Below, piece after piece: positions 26,959 through 36,394 of a stretch of 64,000 nucleotides of DNA (within the stretch, counting starts at the first letter, position 1; the number at the start of each line of letters is the position of its first letter). This DNA is from Microbacterium abyssi (GTDB lineage: Bacteria > Actinomycetota > Actinomycetes > Actinomycetales > Microbacteriaceae): positions 310,001 through 374,000 of the forward strand of contig NZ_CP063815.1 in NCBI RefSeq assembly GCF_015277895.1, in the 5' to 3' direction. The notes under the pieces are model-generated. The model did no database searches and had not been told where the DNA came from. It saw nothing but the letters and a program-made list of their open reading frames with translations. The position numbers and the translations under genes were made by a program.

Positions 26959-28299
26959 CTACTCCGGGTCGCCGCCGAGCGGCCCGACGGCGGGGATGGG
27001 GCCACCGTCGTCCGCGCCGGTCTTGCGGGCGCGGGCGATCGCGTTGCCCAGGTGGTAGATCAGCAGGGCTGCGACCGTGCCGAGCACGATGGCGCCGAGC
27101 TGGAACGCGCCCCAGCTCATCGCGAAGCCGCCGACGGCGATCACGAACGACACCGCGACGGTGTACTGGTTGACCGGGCGCGAGAAGTCCACGCGGTTGT
27201 CGACCCAGATCTTGATGCCGATGACGCCGATCAGGCCGTACAGCGCGGTCGTGACGCCGCCGAGCACCCCGGGCGGGATGGTGTTGAAGATGACGCCGAT
27301 CTTGGGCGAGAAGGCGAGGAGGATCGCGGCGAAGCCCGCCACCCAGTACGCGGCGGTCGAGTAGACGCGAGTCGCCGCCATCACGCCGATGTTCTCGCCG
27401 TAGGTGGTGGTCGCCGAACCGCCGAAGCCGCCGGCGAGCGTGGTGGCGAGCCCGTCCGCGACGAGCGCACGCCCGGTGTGCTTGTTGATCGAGGGGTCGT
27501 TCGTCATGGTCGCGACACCGCGCACGTGGCCGACGTTCTCGGCGATGAGTACGAGCACGACCGGCAGGAACATCGGCACATAGGCCCAGGCCATCGGGTC
27601 GGTGACGGCGGCGAGGTGGAAGTCGGGCAGGCCGATCCATGCGGCCTCGGCCACGCCGTCGAACTTCACCTGTCCGGTGAAGATGGCCACGACGTAGCCG
27701 ACGATCACGCCCAGGAAGATCGAGATGCGGCCGAGGAATCCGCGGAACAGCACGCTGAACAGCACCACCGCGATGAGCGTCACCGAGGCGAGTTCGGGCT
27801 GCAGGGTGAAGTTGTTCCAGGCGGCGGGCGCGAGGTTGAAGCCGATCAGGGCGACGATGGACCCGGCGACCACCGGAGGCATGAAGCGGTCGATCCAGCC
27901 GACGCCGACGGCCTGGACCAGGAAGCCGATGCCCGCCAGCAGCACGCCGACGACGAGCACCCCGACGAGCGCCTGCGTGATCTGCTGGGCCGTCTCGAGC
28001 GACTGACCGGCGTTGATCGCGGTGATCGGCGCGAGGAAAGCGAACGACGAGCCGAGGTAGCTGGGCAGGCGATTGCGGGTCAGCAGCAGGAACAGCAGCG
28101 TGCCCACGCCCGAGAACAGCAGCGTCGTGGATACCGGGAACCCGGTGATGATCGGGACGAGGAAGGTCGCGCCGAACATGGCGACCACGTGCTGCGCGCC
28201 GATGGCGAAGGTCGCGGGCCAGTTCAGTCGCTCTTCGGGCCGGACGACTTCGTCGGGTGCGACGTTGCGGCCATCGCCGTGAATCTTCCACAGGGGCAT
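26959..28299 (-). CDS. uraA: Uracil/xanthine permease (NCS2 family), probably uracil
   Basis: 446 aa from the ATG at 28299 (MPLWKIHGDG), which has GAGGAG 7 bp upstream; the frame is open 14 codons further. It has about 14 membrane segments. Diagnostic stretches are NWPATFAIGAQHVVAMFGATFLVP (TM1), LLIAENVGHV with the conserved Glu of UraA-type substrate sites, and FGGSATTTYGENIGVMAATRV. It should import uracil (H+ symport) for pyrimidine salvage. It follows purC by 199 bp and ends before two palindromic repeats. Confidence 0.92.
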   Translation of the reverse strand: MPLWKIHGDGRNVAPDEVVRPEERLNWPATFAIGAQHVVAMFGATFLVPIITGFPVSTTLLFSGVGTLLFLLLTRNRLPSYLGSSFAFLAPITAINAGQSLETAQQITQALVGVLVVGVLLAGIGFLVQAVGVGWIDRFMPPVVAGSIVALIGFNLAPAAWNNFTLQPELASVTLIAVVLFSVLFRGFLGRISIFLGVIVGYVVAIFTGQVKFDGVAEAAWIGLPDFHLAAVTDPMAWAYVPMFLPVVLVLIAENVGHVRGVATMTNDPSINKHTGRALVADGLATTLAGGFGGSATTTYGENIGVMAATRVYSTAAYWVAGFAAILLAFSPKIGVIFNTIPPGVLGGVTTALYGLIGVIGIKIWVDNRVDFSRPVNQYTVAVSFVIAVGGFAMSWGAFQLGAIVLGTVAALLIYHLGNAIARARKTGADDGGPIPAVGPLGGDPE

Positions 28300-28498
28300 G
28301 CGGGGGCTCCTCGAATTCGGGGTGGGATGCTGGAGAAACACTATCGATTACTGAGTGTTCGCCGGGTGCGGGCGCGGCGGCCCAGCCGGGGCGCGACAGT
28401 CTGGGGGCCGCAACGACGGATGTCGGACGCATCGGCCTGAGGCGACCCGCGTGTCGTGGAGTGGGCCCCGTGGTGTCGGGCCGTGGCTGTGAGGCGAC

Positions 28499-29362
28499 CT
28501 ACGCGGTCAGGCGTGCGATGAGCTCGCGATACCGGTCGGCGGTGCGCTCGACGACCTCTTCCGGCAGCGCCGGCGGCTCGCCCTGCTTGTCCCAGTTCGA
28601 CGCGAGCCAGTCGCGGACGATCTGCTTGTCGAAGCTCGCCATCCGCTCGGACGGCGTCGAGCCGGACTCCCACGTGGCGGCATCCCAATAGCGGGACGAG
28701 TCGCTCGTGAGCACCTCGTCGGCGACGCGCAGGATGCCGTCGGCATCCGTCCCGAACTCGAACTTGGTGTCGGCGAGGATGAGGCCGTGCGCCTCGGCGA
28801 TCGTGGCGGCGCGCGCGTACAGAGCCAGCGAGGTGTCGCGCAGCTCGGCGGCGCGCTCGGCTCCCACGAGCTCGACGGTCTTCTCGAACGTGATGTTCTC
28901 GTCGTGCTCGCCCATCGGTGCCTTGTACGCCGGGGTGAACAGCGGCTCCGGCAGGCGGTCGCCGTTTTCGAGGCCCATCGGCAGCGGGATGCCGCAGACC
29001 GTGCCGCTCTCCTGGTACTCGGCCCAGCCCGAACCGGTGATGTAGCCGCGCACGACGCACTCGATCGGCAGCATCTCCAGCGACTGCGCGAGCATCGCCC
29101 GGTCCGCGACGATCTCGGGGATCTCACCCTCGGCGAGATGGTTCGGGAACTCGCTCAGCTGCTCGAACCACCAGCGGCTCAGCTGCGTGAGCAGGGCCCC
29201 CTTGTCGGTGATGCCGGGGGAGAGCACGAAGTCGAAGGCACTGACCCGGTCGGATGCCACGACGAGGATTCGGGTGTCCGCGGGATCTTCGGAGGCGTAC
29301 AGATCGCGGACCTTGCCGGAGTAGAGATGACGCCAGCCGGGGATCTGAAGAGGGGAGCTCAC
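28499..29362 (-). CDS. purC: Phosphoribosylaminoimidazole-succinocarboxamide synthase (SAICAR synthetase)
   Basis: 287 aa from a GTG at 29362 (protein starts VSSPLQIPGW, initiated as Met). The continuous frame far upstream is a shadow through the PH-domain gene. PurC joins aspartate to CAIR with ATP. Signature segments are HLYSGKVRDLY, DRVSAFD, LPIECVVRGYITGSGWAEY and LADTKFEFG. It stands apart from the other purine genes of the window. Confidence 0.95.
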   Translation of the reverse strand: MSSPLQIPGWRHLYSGKVRDLYASEDPADTRILVVASDRVSAFDFVLSPGITDKGALLTQLSRWWFEQLSEFPNHLAEGEIPEIVADRAMLAQSLEMLPIECVVRGYITGSGWAEYQESGTVCGIPLPMGLENGDRLPEPLFTPAYKAPMGEHDENITFEKTVELVGAERAAELRDTSLALYARAATIAEAHGLILADTKFEFGTDADGILRVADEVLTSDSSRYWDAATWESGSTPSERMASFDKQIVRDWLASNWDKQGEPPALPEEVVERTADRYRELIARLTA

Positions 29363-29463
29363 GAAGCTATCATCCCACCGGATCGGTACCCCCAAAGCGC
29401 TGGCGACATGCCGACGTGGGGCGGGGTTCCCCAAACCCCGCCCCACGCTCCCACGTCCCCAGC

Positions 29464-29835
29464 TCAGTGGGAGTTCAGCACCGCCCACGCGATCAGGCTG
29501 TCGATGCGTCGAACATCGGCGCCTTTCGCCAGCTTGACCTTGATGTGGCCGGCCTTGGTCCAAAGCTCGACTTCGGAATTCCAATCGAGCGTTCCCGCGT
29601 TCTCGGAAGACCACATCAGGATCGAGCTGTACGGCAACGAGTAGATCTCCACCTTCTTGCCGGTGATGCCCTGAGCGTCGCGCACGATGAGTCGTTTCGT
29701 GGTGAACGTCGCCGAATCGCGGAACGTCTTGAAGGAGGTGATCGCCTCCTCCCCTTGGGCGAGCAACGCGTGGACGTCGGGCGGGACGGGGATTTCCTGC
29801 TGGAGGGTCCAGCTCAGCATGGCGCCGGTTTCCAT
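29464..29835 (-). CDS. Bacterial PH-domain protein
   Basis: 123 aa, essentially one bacterial pleckstrin-homology-like domain (the DUF1696/bPH group): a run of beta strands (EEAITSFKTFRDSATFTTKRLIV, KKVEIYSLPYSSILMW, SEVELWTKAGHIKVKL) and a C-terminal helix (RRIDSLIAWAVL). The ATG at 29835 follows GAAAGGATC. These domains form oligomeric rings in known structures, but their role is unclear. It is 23 bp downstream of the TM2-PASTA-Ltp gene on the same strand, so the two are probably co-transcribed. Confidence 0.82.
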   Translation of the reverse strand: METGAMLSWTLQQEIPVPPDVHALLAQGEEAITSFKTFRDSATFTTKRLIVRDAQGITGKKVEIYSLPYSSILMWSSENAGTLDWNSEVELWTKAGHIKVKLAKGADVRRIDSLIAWAVLNSH

Positions 29836-29858
29836 ATCGATCCTTTCGGTGCGGAGGC

Positions 29859-30929
29859 TCAGTAGCCGACTTCGGTGAGAGCGAACTCGATCTGTTCCGG
29901 GGTGAAATCCTCGAAGGCCAGCTGGTCGTAGAGGCCTTGACGTGAGAACGACGAATAGTCGAGGTATGACTGAGCCTTCTGGGCGGCCTCCGCGTTCCAG
30001 TCCGCCCCAGCGTTGTCCGCACCGAACGTCGCGAGCTCGGTGGAGTACCCCTCGAACTCCAGCTGGCCGATGAGACCAGCGCGCGAGAATCCTGAGTAGT
30101 CGAGGTAGCTCTGCGCTTGATCGACCGCGTTCTGCTGCTCGAGGGACAGTTTCGGCTTCGGGGGCTCGACCGTGATGACCACCTCAGTGCCCTCTTCGAC
30201 CTTCTCCCCGGCGGCGACAGATTGTGTTGCGATCACCGAGTCATCGTTCGCGTCCGCCGGCGCAGTGAACACGAGGCCGTACGCCTCGGCGATCGGTTGC
30301 GAAACGCTGATCGGCGTGCCGATCATGTCGGGCACCACCACGACATCCGGTTCGGGCGCGGCTTCCTCCGCCTCCTCGTCGGTCTGCGCCGGAGCCGCTA
30401 CGGTCGGCTTGTCGAGTGCGGAGGAGTCCGGGGCCTGAGATGCGCCGATGCCGCCGGTGGCGATGCTGCTGATGAGGCTGATGAGAACCAGCGCTCCGGT
30501 GACGATCCAGGCGACCTTCTTGTGCTGTTCGTAGCCGGTGAGCGCGCGCCCCTTTGCGTCGCGCGCGGAGTTCGTGAGCACAAGAATCAGGTCCACAAGC
30601 CACCAGATGCCCGCGCCGCCGAGCGTGACGAGCTTCAGCATGCCGGTGCCGACCTTTCCGAGGTAGAACCGGTCGATTCCGAACAGGCCGAGGAAGAAGG
30701 CCAGCAGCCAGGTAGCGAGGAATGATTTGCCGTCCTCCGCGGTCGGAGGGCCACCCGCCGGAGCTTGCGCTCCGTATGACGGACCGGCCGGTCCGCCTGG
30801 GGGTGTGGCGGAGGCGAGCGGCGCGGTCGGCATCGGGACGGGCGTCGTCGCGGTGGGCGAAGAGGGTGCGACGGGCGGAACCGCGCCCGGAGGCGGTGGA
30901 GGGGTCGGGCTGGTGTTCTCGTAGCTCAT
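29859..30929 (-). CDS. TM2-PASTA-Ltp domain surface protein
   Basis: 356 aa from the ATG at 30929 (MSYENTSP); the frame extends 9 codons further without support. Residues 1-65 are a Pro-rich cytoplasmic tail. Residues 66-122 are a TM2 domain ([26 protein letters not shown]). A third helix spans 138-158, and an acidic linker follows. Residues 196-254 are a PASTA repeat ([24 protein letters not shown] to VVITVEPP). Residues 265-356 are two Ltp-type repeats, each with [17 protein letters not shown]. Ltp repeats occur in host surface lipoproteins and in a Streptococcus phage superinfection-exclusion lipoprotein; PASTA binds peptidoglycan. The C-terminal part is likely outside the cell. The exact function is unknown. 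Confidence 0.85.
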   Translation of the reverse strand: MSYENTSPTPPPPPGAVPPVAPSSPTATTPVPMPTAPLASATPPGGPAGPSYGAQAPAGGPPTAEDGKSFLATWLLAFFLGLFGIDRFYLGKVGTGMLKLVTLGGAGIWWLVDLILVLTNSARDAKGRALTGYEQHKKVAWIVTGALVLISLISSIATGGIGASQAPDSSALDKPTVAAPAQTDEEAEEAAPEPDVVVVPDMIGTPISVSQPIAEAYGLVFTAPADANDDSVIATQSVAAGEKVEEGTEVVITVEPPKPKLSLEQQNAVDQAQSYLDYSGFSRAGLIGQLEFEGYSTELATFGADNAGADWNAEAAQKAQSYLDYSSFSRQGLYDQLAFEDFTPEQIEFALTEVGY

Positions 30930-31187
30930 GTGATCGTCTTTCGTCGGGCGCAGCACGCTTCGGGGGGCGTGCTACGCGGTAGCCGATGCCTCAGGGTGGC
31001 ACCGATGCAACTGCATGGATCTGGTTGTATCAGCCGCCACGGACAAGGCAGCTGTCATTCATCGTGACGCTCTCCGCTGGCGACGCGGACCTGCCATCCG
31101 GGTAGAGCTTCCTCCGCCGTTCGGGGGAGATGCATTCGCCCGAGCGGCGCTCGCGGATGCTGACCGCCGGGCTCTACTCTCGGAATC

Positions 31188-32453
31188 GTGACCTACGTGA
31201 GCGCTCCCGACGATCGACGACCGGCCGAGCGCGCACTGTCTGCAGCGGGCGTTCTCGTGCTCTTCGTCGTGGGCGCCCTGATAGACATCTGCGCCGTGAT
31301 CAACGTGCCGGGCGCCGCTGCCTTCACGGTCGGCGCGGAACAGAGGGTGTCGGTGACGCCGCTCGGCACCGTGCTCGCCCTGGTCGCTTTGGCCGCCTGG
31401 TCCAGCGCCTGTTGGCTCCGTCGCCGCCCGCTGATCCCGCTGATCGCAGGCGCCGCCATCAGCCTTGTCGGGATGTCGTACGCGTTGTTGCTCATCGCGG
31501 CTGTCGCCTGCATTGCGCGGTTCCCCCAGCGCACGCGAGTGATCAGCATCGCCGTGGCGGCATCGGTCGCCTTCCATGTGATCCGTGAGACTGTGACCCC
31601 CTGGGGGGCGGCGCTTCCCTGGCTCTTCACGAGTCGGACGGATGCGCAGTTCGAACCGGCGTGGGTCATCGCCCCGTCGGTCTTGGCGGTCGTCTCGCTC
31701 TCGGCCGCAGCTGCCGTGGTGCTCACGACACGTGCTCGGGTCAGCGCTCACCAGAGCGAGGCGCGCGCACAGCATGAGCATCGCCGCGCGGACGCGCTCA
31801 CCGAACAGACGGTACGGCAGGCCGAGCGCGAACGCGTCGCGCGCGACATGCACGATGCCCTCGCGCACCGTCTCTCGGTCGTGTCGCTGCACGCTGGAGC
31901 CCTCGAGGCGGCCGCCTCGGCAGGCGGCGCCGCCATGGCCGGTTCGCCGACGGGTGAGATCGCACGCACAGTGCGCGAGCAGACCCATGCCGCGCTGGAG
32001 GACATGCGAGGGCTCATAGGCGACCTGCGTCGCGGCGACACCGCCGCGGCGAGCGCGCCGGCCTCCATGCGGGGGATCGGATCACTGCTCTCCGACCTGC
32101 ATGCGAGCGGCGCATCAACACGGTCTTATGTCGTGATCGAATCGCCTGAGCGTGCGGGGGCGTTGTTCGACAGCGCCGTATTCCGCATCGTGCAGGAGGC
32201 GCTCACCAACGCGATCAAACACGCGATTGGAGCAGTCATCGACGTCTACGTGCACGTGGATCCGCAGAGCGGTGCTCGCGTCCGCGTGGCGAATCCGGTC
32301 GAAGCATTCGCCCCGAGTCCTGTTCCGGGTGGCGGCAACGGAACGTTGGGCATCCGCGAGCGTGTGGCCGTCCTGGGCGGTGAGGTCTGGATCGGCGAGT
32401 ACGAGGGGTCGTTCATCGTCGACGTGACGCTGCCGTGGCAGGAACGCGGCTGA
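31188..32453 (+). CDS. Sensor histidine kinase, NarL/DesK-type (HisKA_3)
   Basis: 421 aa from a GTG at 31188. The first 180 residues hold about five membrane segments with no sizeable extracytoplasmic domain, so it probably senses an envelope or intramembrane signal. HisKA_3 begins near 210, with phospho-acceptor His222 in RDMHDALAHRLSVVSLHAG. The ATPase domain has VQEALTNAIKHA (N box) and GTLGIRERVAVLGGEVW (G box). It is followed 21 bp later by its cognate response regulator. Confidence 0.92.
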   Translation: MTYVSAPDDRRPAERALSAAGVLVLFVVGALIDICAVINVPGAAAFTVGAEQRVSVTPLGTVLALVALAAWSSACWLRRRPLIPLIAGAAISLVGMSYALLLIAAVACIARFPQRTRVISIAVAASVAFHVIRETVTPWGAALPWLFTSRTDAQFEPAWVIAPSVLAVVSLSAAAAVVLTTRARVSAHQSEARAQHEHRRADALTEQTVRQAERERVARDMHDALAHRLSVVSLHAGALEAAASAGGAAMAGSPTGEIARTVREQTHAALEDMRGLIGDLRRGDTAAASAPASMRGIGSLLSDLHASGASTRSYVVIESPERAGALFDSAVFRIVQEALTNAIKHAIGAVIDVYVHVDPQSGARVRVANPVEAFAPSPVPGGGNGTLGIRERVAVLGGEVWIGEYEGSFIVDVTLPWQERG

Positions 32454-32474
32454 GGCGGTCGCTAAGCTCGGGGC

Positions 32475-33158
32475 GTGGCCAACGCTGACGTCCCTTCCCC
32501 CGTGCGCGTGCTGGTCGTCGACGATGAGCCGCTCATCCGCAGCGGCTTCCGCTTCGTGCTCGCGGTGGATACTGCGATCGAGGTGATCGGCGAGGCGGCC
32601 GACGGCGCGGCTGCCGTGGATTTCGTCCGCGCCCACCGTCCGGATGTCGTGCTCATGGACGTGCGGATGCCGGGAGTCGGCGGCCCGGAGGCGACGGCCG
32701 CGATCGTAGCCCAGTCGGAGGCTCGCGTGCTGGCGATGACGAGCATCGACGCCGAGGACCAGCTGCTGCGGATGCTGTCGGCCGGGGCCAGCGGCTACCT
32801 GCTGAAGGATGAACCACCCGCGCGGATCGCCGATGCCGTATTGCGCACCGCCGCAGGTGACACGGTCGTTTCAGGTCGAAGCACCGCGCAGCTCGTGCGC
32901 AGAGCGGTCGAGGCCGAAGGCGGCACCGGCCGTCGTGCGGCTGAGAAGCGGGTCGCGGTGCTCACCGGGCGAGAACGCGACGTCGCACAGGGTGTCGCCC
33001 GCGGGGAGACGAACCAGGAGATCGGCTCGGCGCTCCACGTCTCCGCAGGTACCGTCAAAACCCATCTCGAACAGGTGTTCGCCAAGCTCGGCGTCCGAAG
33101 TCGCGTTCAAGTGGGCATCATCCTGGAGCGCGCTGGTCTGGGGCCGGCAGACCTCTGA
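32475..33158 (+). CDS. Response regulator, NarL/LuxR type
   Basis: 227 aa from a GTG at 32475. The receiver domain spans 8-125, with acidic pocket VVDDEP, phospho-acceptor Asp62 in VVLMDVRMPG, switch Thr in LAMTS and Lys in YLLKD. The LuxR-type helix-turn-helix is at about 160-220 (LTGRERDVAQGVARGETNQEIGSAL and SAGTVKTHLEQVFAKLGVRSR). It is co-transcribed with the kinase. The DHA2 transporter 73 bp downstream on the same strand is the most obvious regulatory target (inference). Confidence 0.94.
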   Translation: MANADVPSPVRVLVVDDEPLIRSGFRFVLAVDTAIEVIGEAADGAAAVDFVRAHRPDVVLMDVRMPGVGGPEATAAIVAQSEARVLAMTSIDAEDQLLRMLSAGASGYLLKDEPPARIADAVLRTAAGDTVVSGRSTAQLVRRAVEAEGGTGRRAAEKRVAVLTGRERDVAQGVARGETNQEIGSALHVSAGTVKTHLEQVFAKLGVRSRVQVGIILERAGLGPADL

Positions 33159-33231
33159 CGAGCGGCCGTCCTCTCAGCCGCGGATGCCACCGCGCCGTCG
33201 GGGTGTCGCTGCCCGGGTGTAGCGTTGCCGG

Positions 33232-34734
33232 GTGACCGACGCCAGTACAGCTCGCGCAGCATCTCCGCAGACCGACGAACGCAGCCCGTGGCCAGCGCTG
33301 TGGGCGCTCGTCATCGGGTTCTTCATGATTCTCGTCGACACGACGATCGTCGGCGTCGCGAACCCGGCGATCAAAGCGGCGCTCGACCCGTCGTCGCCGA
33401 ACCTCGACCGCGTCGTGTGGGTGACCAGCGCGTACCTGCTCGCGTACGCCGTGCCGCTGCTGATCACCGGGCGTCTCGGTGACCGCTTCGGACCGAAGAA
33501 CCTCTACCTCATAGGCCTGGCGATCTTCACGCTCTCCTCGCTGTGGTGCGGACTGTCCACCACTCTCGATGGACTCATCTGGGCGCGCGCCGCCCAGGGG
33601 CTGGGCGCCGCGCTGCTGACACCGCAGACGATGGCCGTGATCACGCGCACCTTCCCGCCCGAGCGACGTGGTGCGGCCATGGGACTGTGGGGCGCGGCAT
33701 CCGGTGTCGCCATGCTGGTCGGTCCGCTCGCGGGCGGCTTCCTCGTCGACGGCCTCGGCTGGGAATGGATCTTCTTCATCAACCTGCCCGTCGGCGTCGT
33801 CGGGTTCGTCCTCGCCTGGATCCTCGTGCCGAAGCTCGAGACGCATTCGCACCGCTTCGACATCCCCGGGGTCTTCCTCAGCGCGATCGCGATGTTCCTG
33901 ATCGTCTTCGGCCTGCAGGAGGCCGAGACCTACGACTGGGGCGTCATCTGGGGGCCGGTCTCGGTATGGAGCCTGATCATCTCCGGCGTCGTCGTGCTGG
34001 CGCTGTTCCTCTGGTACCAGGCCCGCACCAAGAACGAGCCGCTGGTGCCGCTCGGCCTGTTCCGCAACCGAAACTTCGCGTGGTCGAACATCACGATCGC
34101 CATCGTCGGCTTCACGGTGACGGCGCAGGGGCTGCCGCTGATGTTCTTCCTCCAGCTCGCCCGCGGACTCACCCCGACCGAGTCGGCGCTGCTGCTGATC
34201 CCGATGGCACTCGCCGCCGGAATCGTGTCGCCGTTCGCCGGCAAGCTCCTCGACCGCATCGACCCTCGGATCATGCTCGTTCCCGGCCTGCTGCTGGTCG
34301 CGATCTCGCTGTTCCTGTTCGCGGTGATGATGAATACCGACACCCCCGTCTTGTGGATGCTGGTCCCGTCGCTGATCCTCGGCTTCGGCAACGCCGGCAT
34401 GTGGGGTCCGCTCGCGACGACGGCGACCCGTGACCTGCCGATGCACCAGGCCGGCGCCGGTTCGGGCATCTACAACACCATGCGCACGATCGGATCCGTG
34501 CTCGGCTCCGCCGCGATCGCCGCCTTCATGCAGAGCCGCCTGGTCGCGAACCTGCCGGGTGCCGGCGACGCGACCGGCGGGTTCGGCGAGGGGGCGCTGC
34601 CGGATGCCGTCGCCGCTCCCTTCGCGGATGCCATGGCCCAGACGATGCTGATGCCCGCGGCGGTCATCCTCCTGGGGGTGGTCGCGGTGCTCTTCCTGCG
34701 GCGGCCCGCGCACCTCGGGGCGCGGAAGAAGTAG
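33232..34734 (+). CDS. MFS transporter, DHA2 (EmrB/QacA) drug-efflux family
   Basis: 500 aa from a GTG at 33232, with about 14 membrane segments as in DHA2. TM1 carries IGFFMILVDTTIVGVANPAI, motif A is GRLGDRFGPKNLYLIG, and motif C-like GAASGVAMLVGPLAGGFL is in TM5. It is expected to export toxic compounds by H+ antiport; the substrates are unknown. It directly follows a two-component system, an arrangement common for inducible efflux pumps. The C-terminal end is short and basic (RRPAHLGARKK). Confidence 0.92.
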   Translation: MTDASTARAASPQTDERSPWPALWALVIGFFMILVDTTIVGVANPAIKAALDPSSPNLDRVVWVTSAYLLAYAVPLLITGRLGDRFGPKNLYLIGLAIFTLSSLWCGLSTTLDGLIWARAAQGLGAALLTPQTMAVITRTFPPERRGAAMGLWGAASGVAMLVGPLAGGFLVDGLGWEWIFFINLPVGVVGFVLAWILVPKLETHSHRFDIPGVFLSAIAMFLIVFGLQEAETYDWGVIWGPVSVWSLIISGVVVLALFLWYQARTKNEPLVPLGLFRNRNFAWSNITIAIVGFTVTAQGLPLMFFLQLARGLTPTESALLLIPMALAAGIVSPFAGKLLDRIDPRIMLVPGLLLVAISLFLFAVMMNTDTPVLWMLVPSLILGFGNAGMWGPLATTATRDLPMHQAGAGSGIYNTMRTIGSVLGSAAIAAFMQSRLVANLPGAGDATGGFGEGALPDAVAAPFADAMAQTMLMPAAVILLGVVAVLFLRRPAHLGARKK

Positions 34735-34777
34735 CGACGGTTTGCGCCCGCGGATGCCGGCGTGATGGGCTGACGAC

Positions 34778-35308
34778 ATGACGATCGCACTCATCCGGCC
34801 CGCCGCAGACCTCTTCGACTCCTGGGCGGCGGCGGTCACGGAGTTCGGCGGCGTGCACATCGACGGATCGGGGCTGTCTGCCCCGGTGGTCGGAGATCGG
34901 GCGACCCTGGACGAACTCATCCTCACCGCCGAACGCATGGCCGACACGAGCATCCCGGCGCCGAACGGCCGCGTGCACAACGACCTCTACTGGATCACCG
35001 ACGACGGCGAGGTCGTCGGATTCGTGTCCATCCGTCACGAGCTGAACGAGTGGCTCCGCCACTTCGGCGGGCACATCGGCTACTCGGTGCGACCGACGCG
35101 TCGGCGGCAGGGCTATGCGCGCGCAGGGCTCGCCCTCGCGCTCGAGCGCACCCGCGAACTCGGCGTCGAGAGCGCCATGCTCACCTGCGACGACGACAAC
35201 GTCGGCTCGTATCGCACGATCGAGGGCGCCGGCGGGGTGCTGCAGGACGTGGTGGATGCCGCCGAGCAGGGCCACCCGCGGCTGCGCCGCTACTGGATCG
35301 AGCTGTAA
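34778..35308 (+). CDS. GNAT-family N-acetyltransferase
   Basis: 176 aa. The acetyl-CoA-binding motif A is IGYSVRPTRRRQGYARAGLALALERTRELG, and motif B (LTCDDDNVGSYRTIEGAGG) follows. The N-terminal half is typical of YajQ/RimL-like proteins that acetylate small molecules or amino groups. The acceptor is unknown. It lies 43 bp after the efflux gene on the same strand, so co-transcription and a detoxification role are possible but unproven. Confidence 0.9.
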   Translation: MTIALIRPAADLFDSWAAAVTEFGGVHIDGSGLSAPVVGDRATLDELILTAERMADTSIPAPNGRVHNDLYWITDDGEVVGFVSIRHELNEWLRHFGGHIGYSVRPTRRRQGYARAGLALALERTRELGVESAMLTCDDDNVGSYRTIEGAGGVLQDVVDAAEQGHPRLRRYWIEL

Positions 35309-35352
35309 CCACCAGCAGCGGGGCGACTCCGCTCAGCGGATCTGGAGCGTCT

Positions 35353-36357
35353 TCACTTCGTGGAGAAGGCAGAGTCGAACGCGGCATCCGACGGCCGGTA
35401 CGACGACAGCTTCCGCACGAACTCCAGCGCCTCGGGGGCGCCGACGAGGCGGTCCATCCCGGCATCCTCCCACTCGACCGACAGCGGACCCTCGTACCCG
35501 ATCGCGTTCATCATGCGGAACGCGTCCTCCCACGGCACGTCGCCGTGGCCGGTGGAGATGAAGTCCCACCCGCGCCGCGGATCGGCCCACGGCAGGTGCG
35601 ACGAGAGTCGGCCGTTGCGGCCGTTGCCCAGCCGCTTCTTGGTGTCTTTGCAGTGCACGTGGTAGATCCGGTCCTGGAAATCCCACAGGAACGTGACAGG
35701 GTCGATGTCCTGCCACACCATGTGCGACGGGTCCCAGTTGAGCCCGAACGCCTCGCGGTGGCCGATCGCTTCGAGAGTGCGCTTGGTCGTCCAGTAGTCG
35801 TAGGCGATCTCCGACGGGTGCACCTCGTGGGCGAAGCGCACGCCGACCTCGTCGAACACGTCGAGGATCGGGTTCCAGCGGTCGGCGAAGTCCTGGTAAC
35901 CGGCATCCACCATCTCGTCGGTCGCGGGCGGGAACATCGCGACGTACTTCCAGATCGACGACCCGGTGAACCCGGTGACGGTCTTCACCCCCAGAGCAGC
36001 GGCGAGGCGTGCGGTGTTCTTGAGCTCCTCCGCGGCGCGACGGCGCACGCCCTCGGGGTCGCCGTCGCCCCAGACCTCGTCCGAGACGATGTTGCGGTGA
36101 CGCTGGTCGATCGGATCGTCGCAGACGACCTGCCCCTTCAGGTGGTTCGAGATCGTCCAGACCTTGAGCCCGTTGCGCTCGAGGATGTCGAGGCGGCCCT
36201 GCACGTACTCGGAGTCGTCCCAGCGCGAGGGGTCGAGGTGGTCGCCCCAGCACGCGATCTCGAGGCCGTCGTAGCCCCACTCGCCGGCGAGCCGGCAGAC
36301 CTCTTCGAAAGGCAGATCGGCCCACTGGCCGGTGAACAGGGTGACAGGTCGTGACAT
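35353..36357 (-). CDS. Sugar phosphate isomerase/epimerase (xylose-isomerase-like TIM barrel)
   Basis: 334 aa from the ATG at 36357; AGAGG sits 6 bp upstream, better than for the adjacent ATG at 36360. It is an AP-endonuclease-2/IolE-type TIM barrel. The likely metal ligands are Glu in [14 protein letters not shown], Glu/His in [11 protein letters not shown], Asp/His in NWDPSHMVW, His in YHVHCKDT, and Glu in GPLSVEWED. It belongs with the upstream dehydrogenase and sugar-binding protein, so it probably isomerises or dehydrates a keto-sugar or inositol intermediate. The substrate is not identifiable. Confidence 0.88.
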   Translation of the reverse strand: MSRPVTLFTGQWADLPFEEVCRLAGEWGYDGLEIACWGDHLDPSRWDDSEYVQGRLDILERNGLKVWTISNHLKGQVVCDDPIDQRHRNIVSDEVWGDGDPEGVRRRAAEELKNTARLAAALGVKTVTGFTGSSIWKYVAMFPPATDEMVDAGYQDFADRWNPILDVFDEVGVRFAHEVHPSEIAYDYWTTKRTLEAIGHREAFGLNWDPSHMVWQDIDPVTFLWDFQDRIYHVHCKDTKKRLGNGRNGRLSSHLPWADPRRGWDFISTGHGDVPWEDAFRMMNAIGYEGPLSVEWEDAGMDRLVGAPEALEFVRKLSSYRPSDAAFDSAFSTK

Positions 36358-36394
36358 CATCGTCCTCTTTCTCGCGGGATTCGTATCGTGGTCG

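Noticed and set aside
28336..28359. AACACT...AGTGTT dyad upstream of uraA as an operator or attenuator
   Set aside because: The arms are only 6 bp with an 11-bp gap, and no known pyrimidine regulatory motif or leader peptide accompanies it.
29859..30929. Ltp repeats taken as a sign of a prophage
   Set aside because: No phage structural, integrase or lysis genes lie nearby, and Ltp-type repeats are common in chromosomal actinobacterial surface proteins.
33118..34980. A 620-codon minus-strand frame opposite the DHA2 pump
   Set aside because: The composition (Glu/Asp/Arg/His runs, no hydrophobic core) is typical of antisense frames of membrane-protein genes; the plus-strand product has 14 clear membrane helices.
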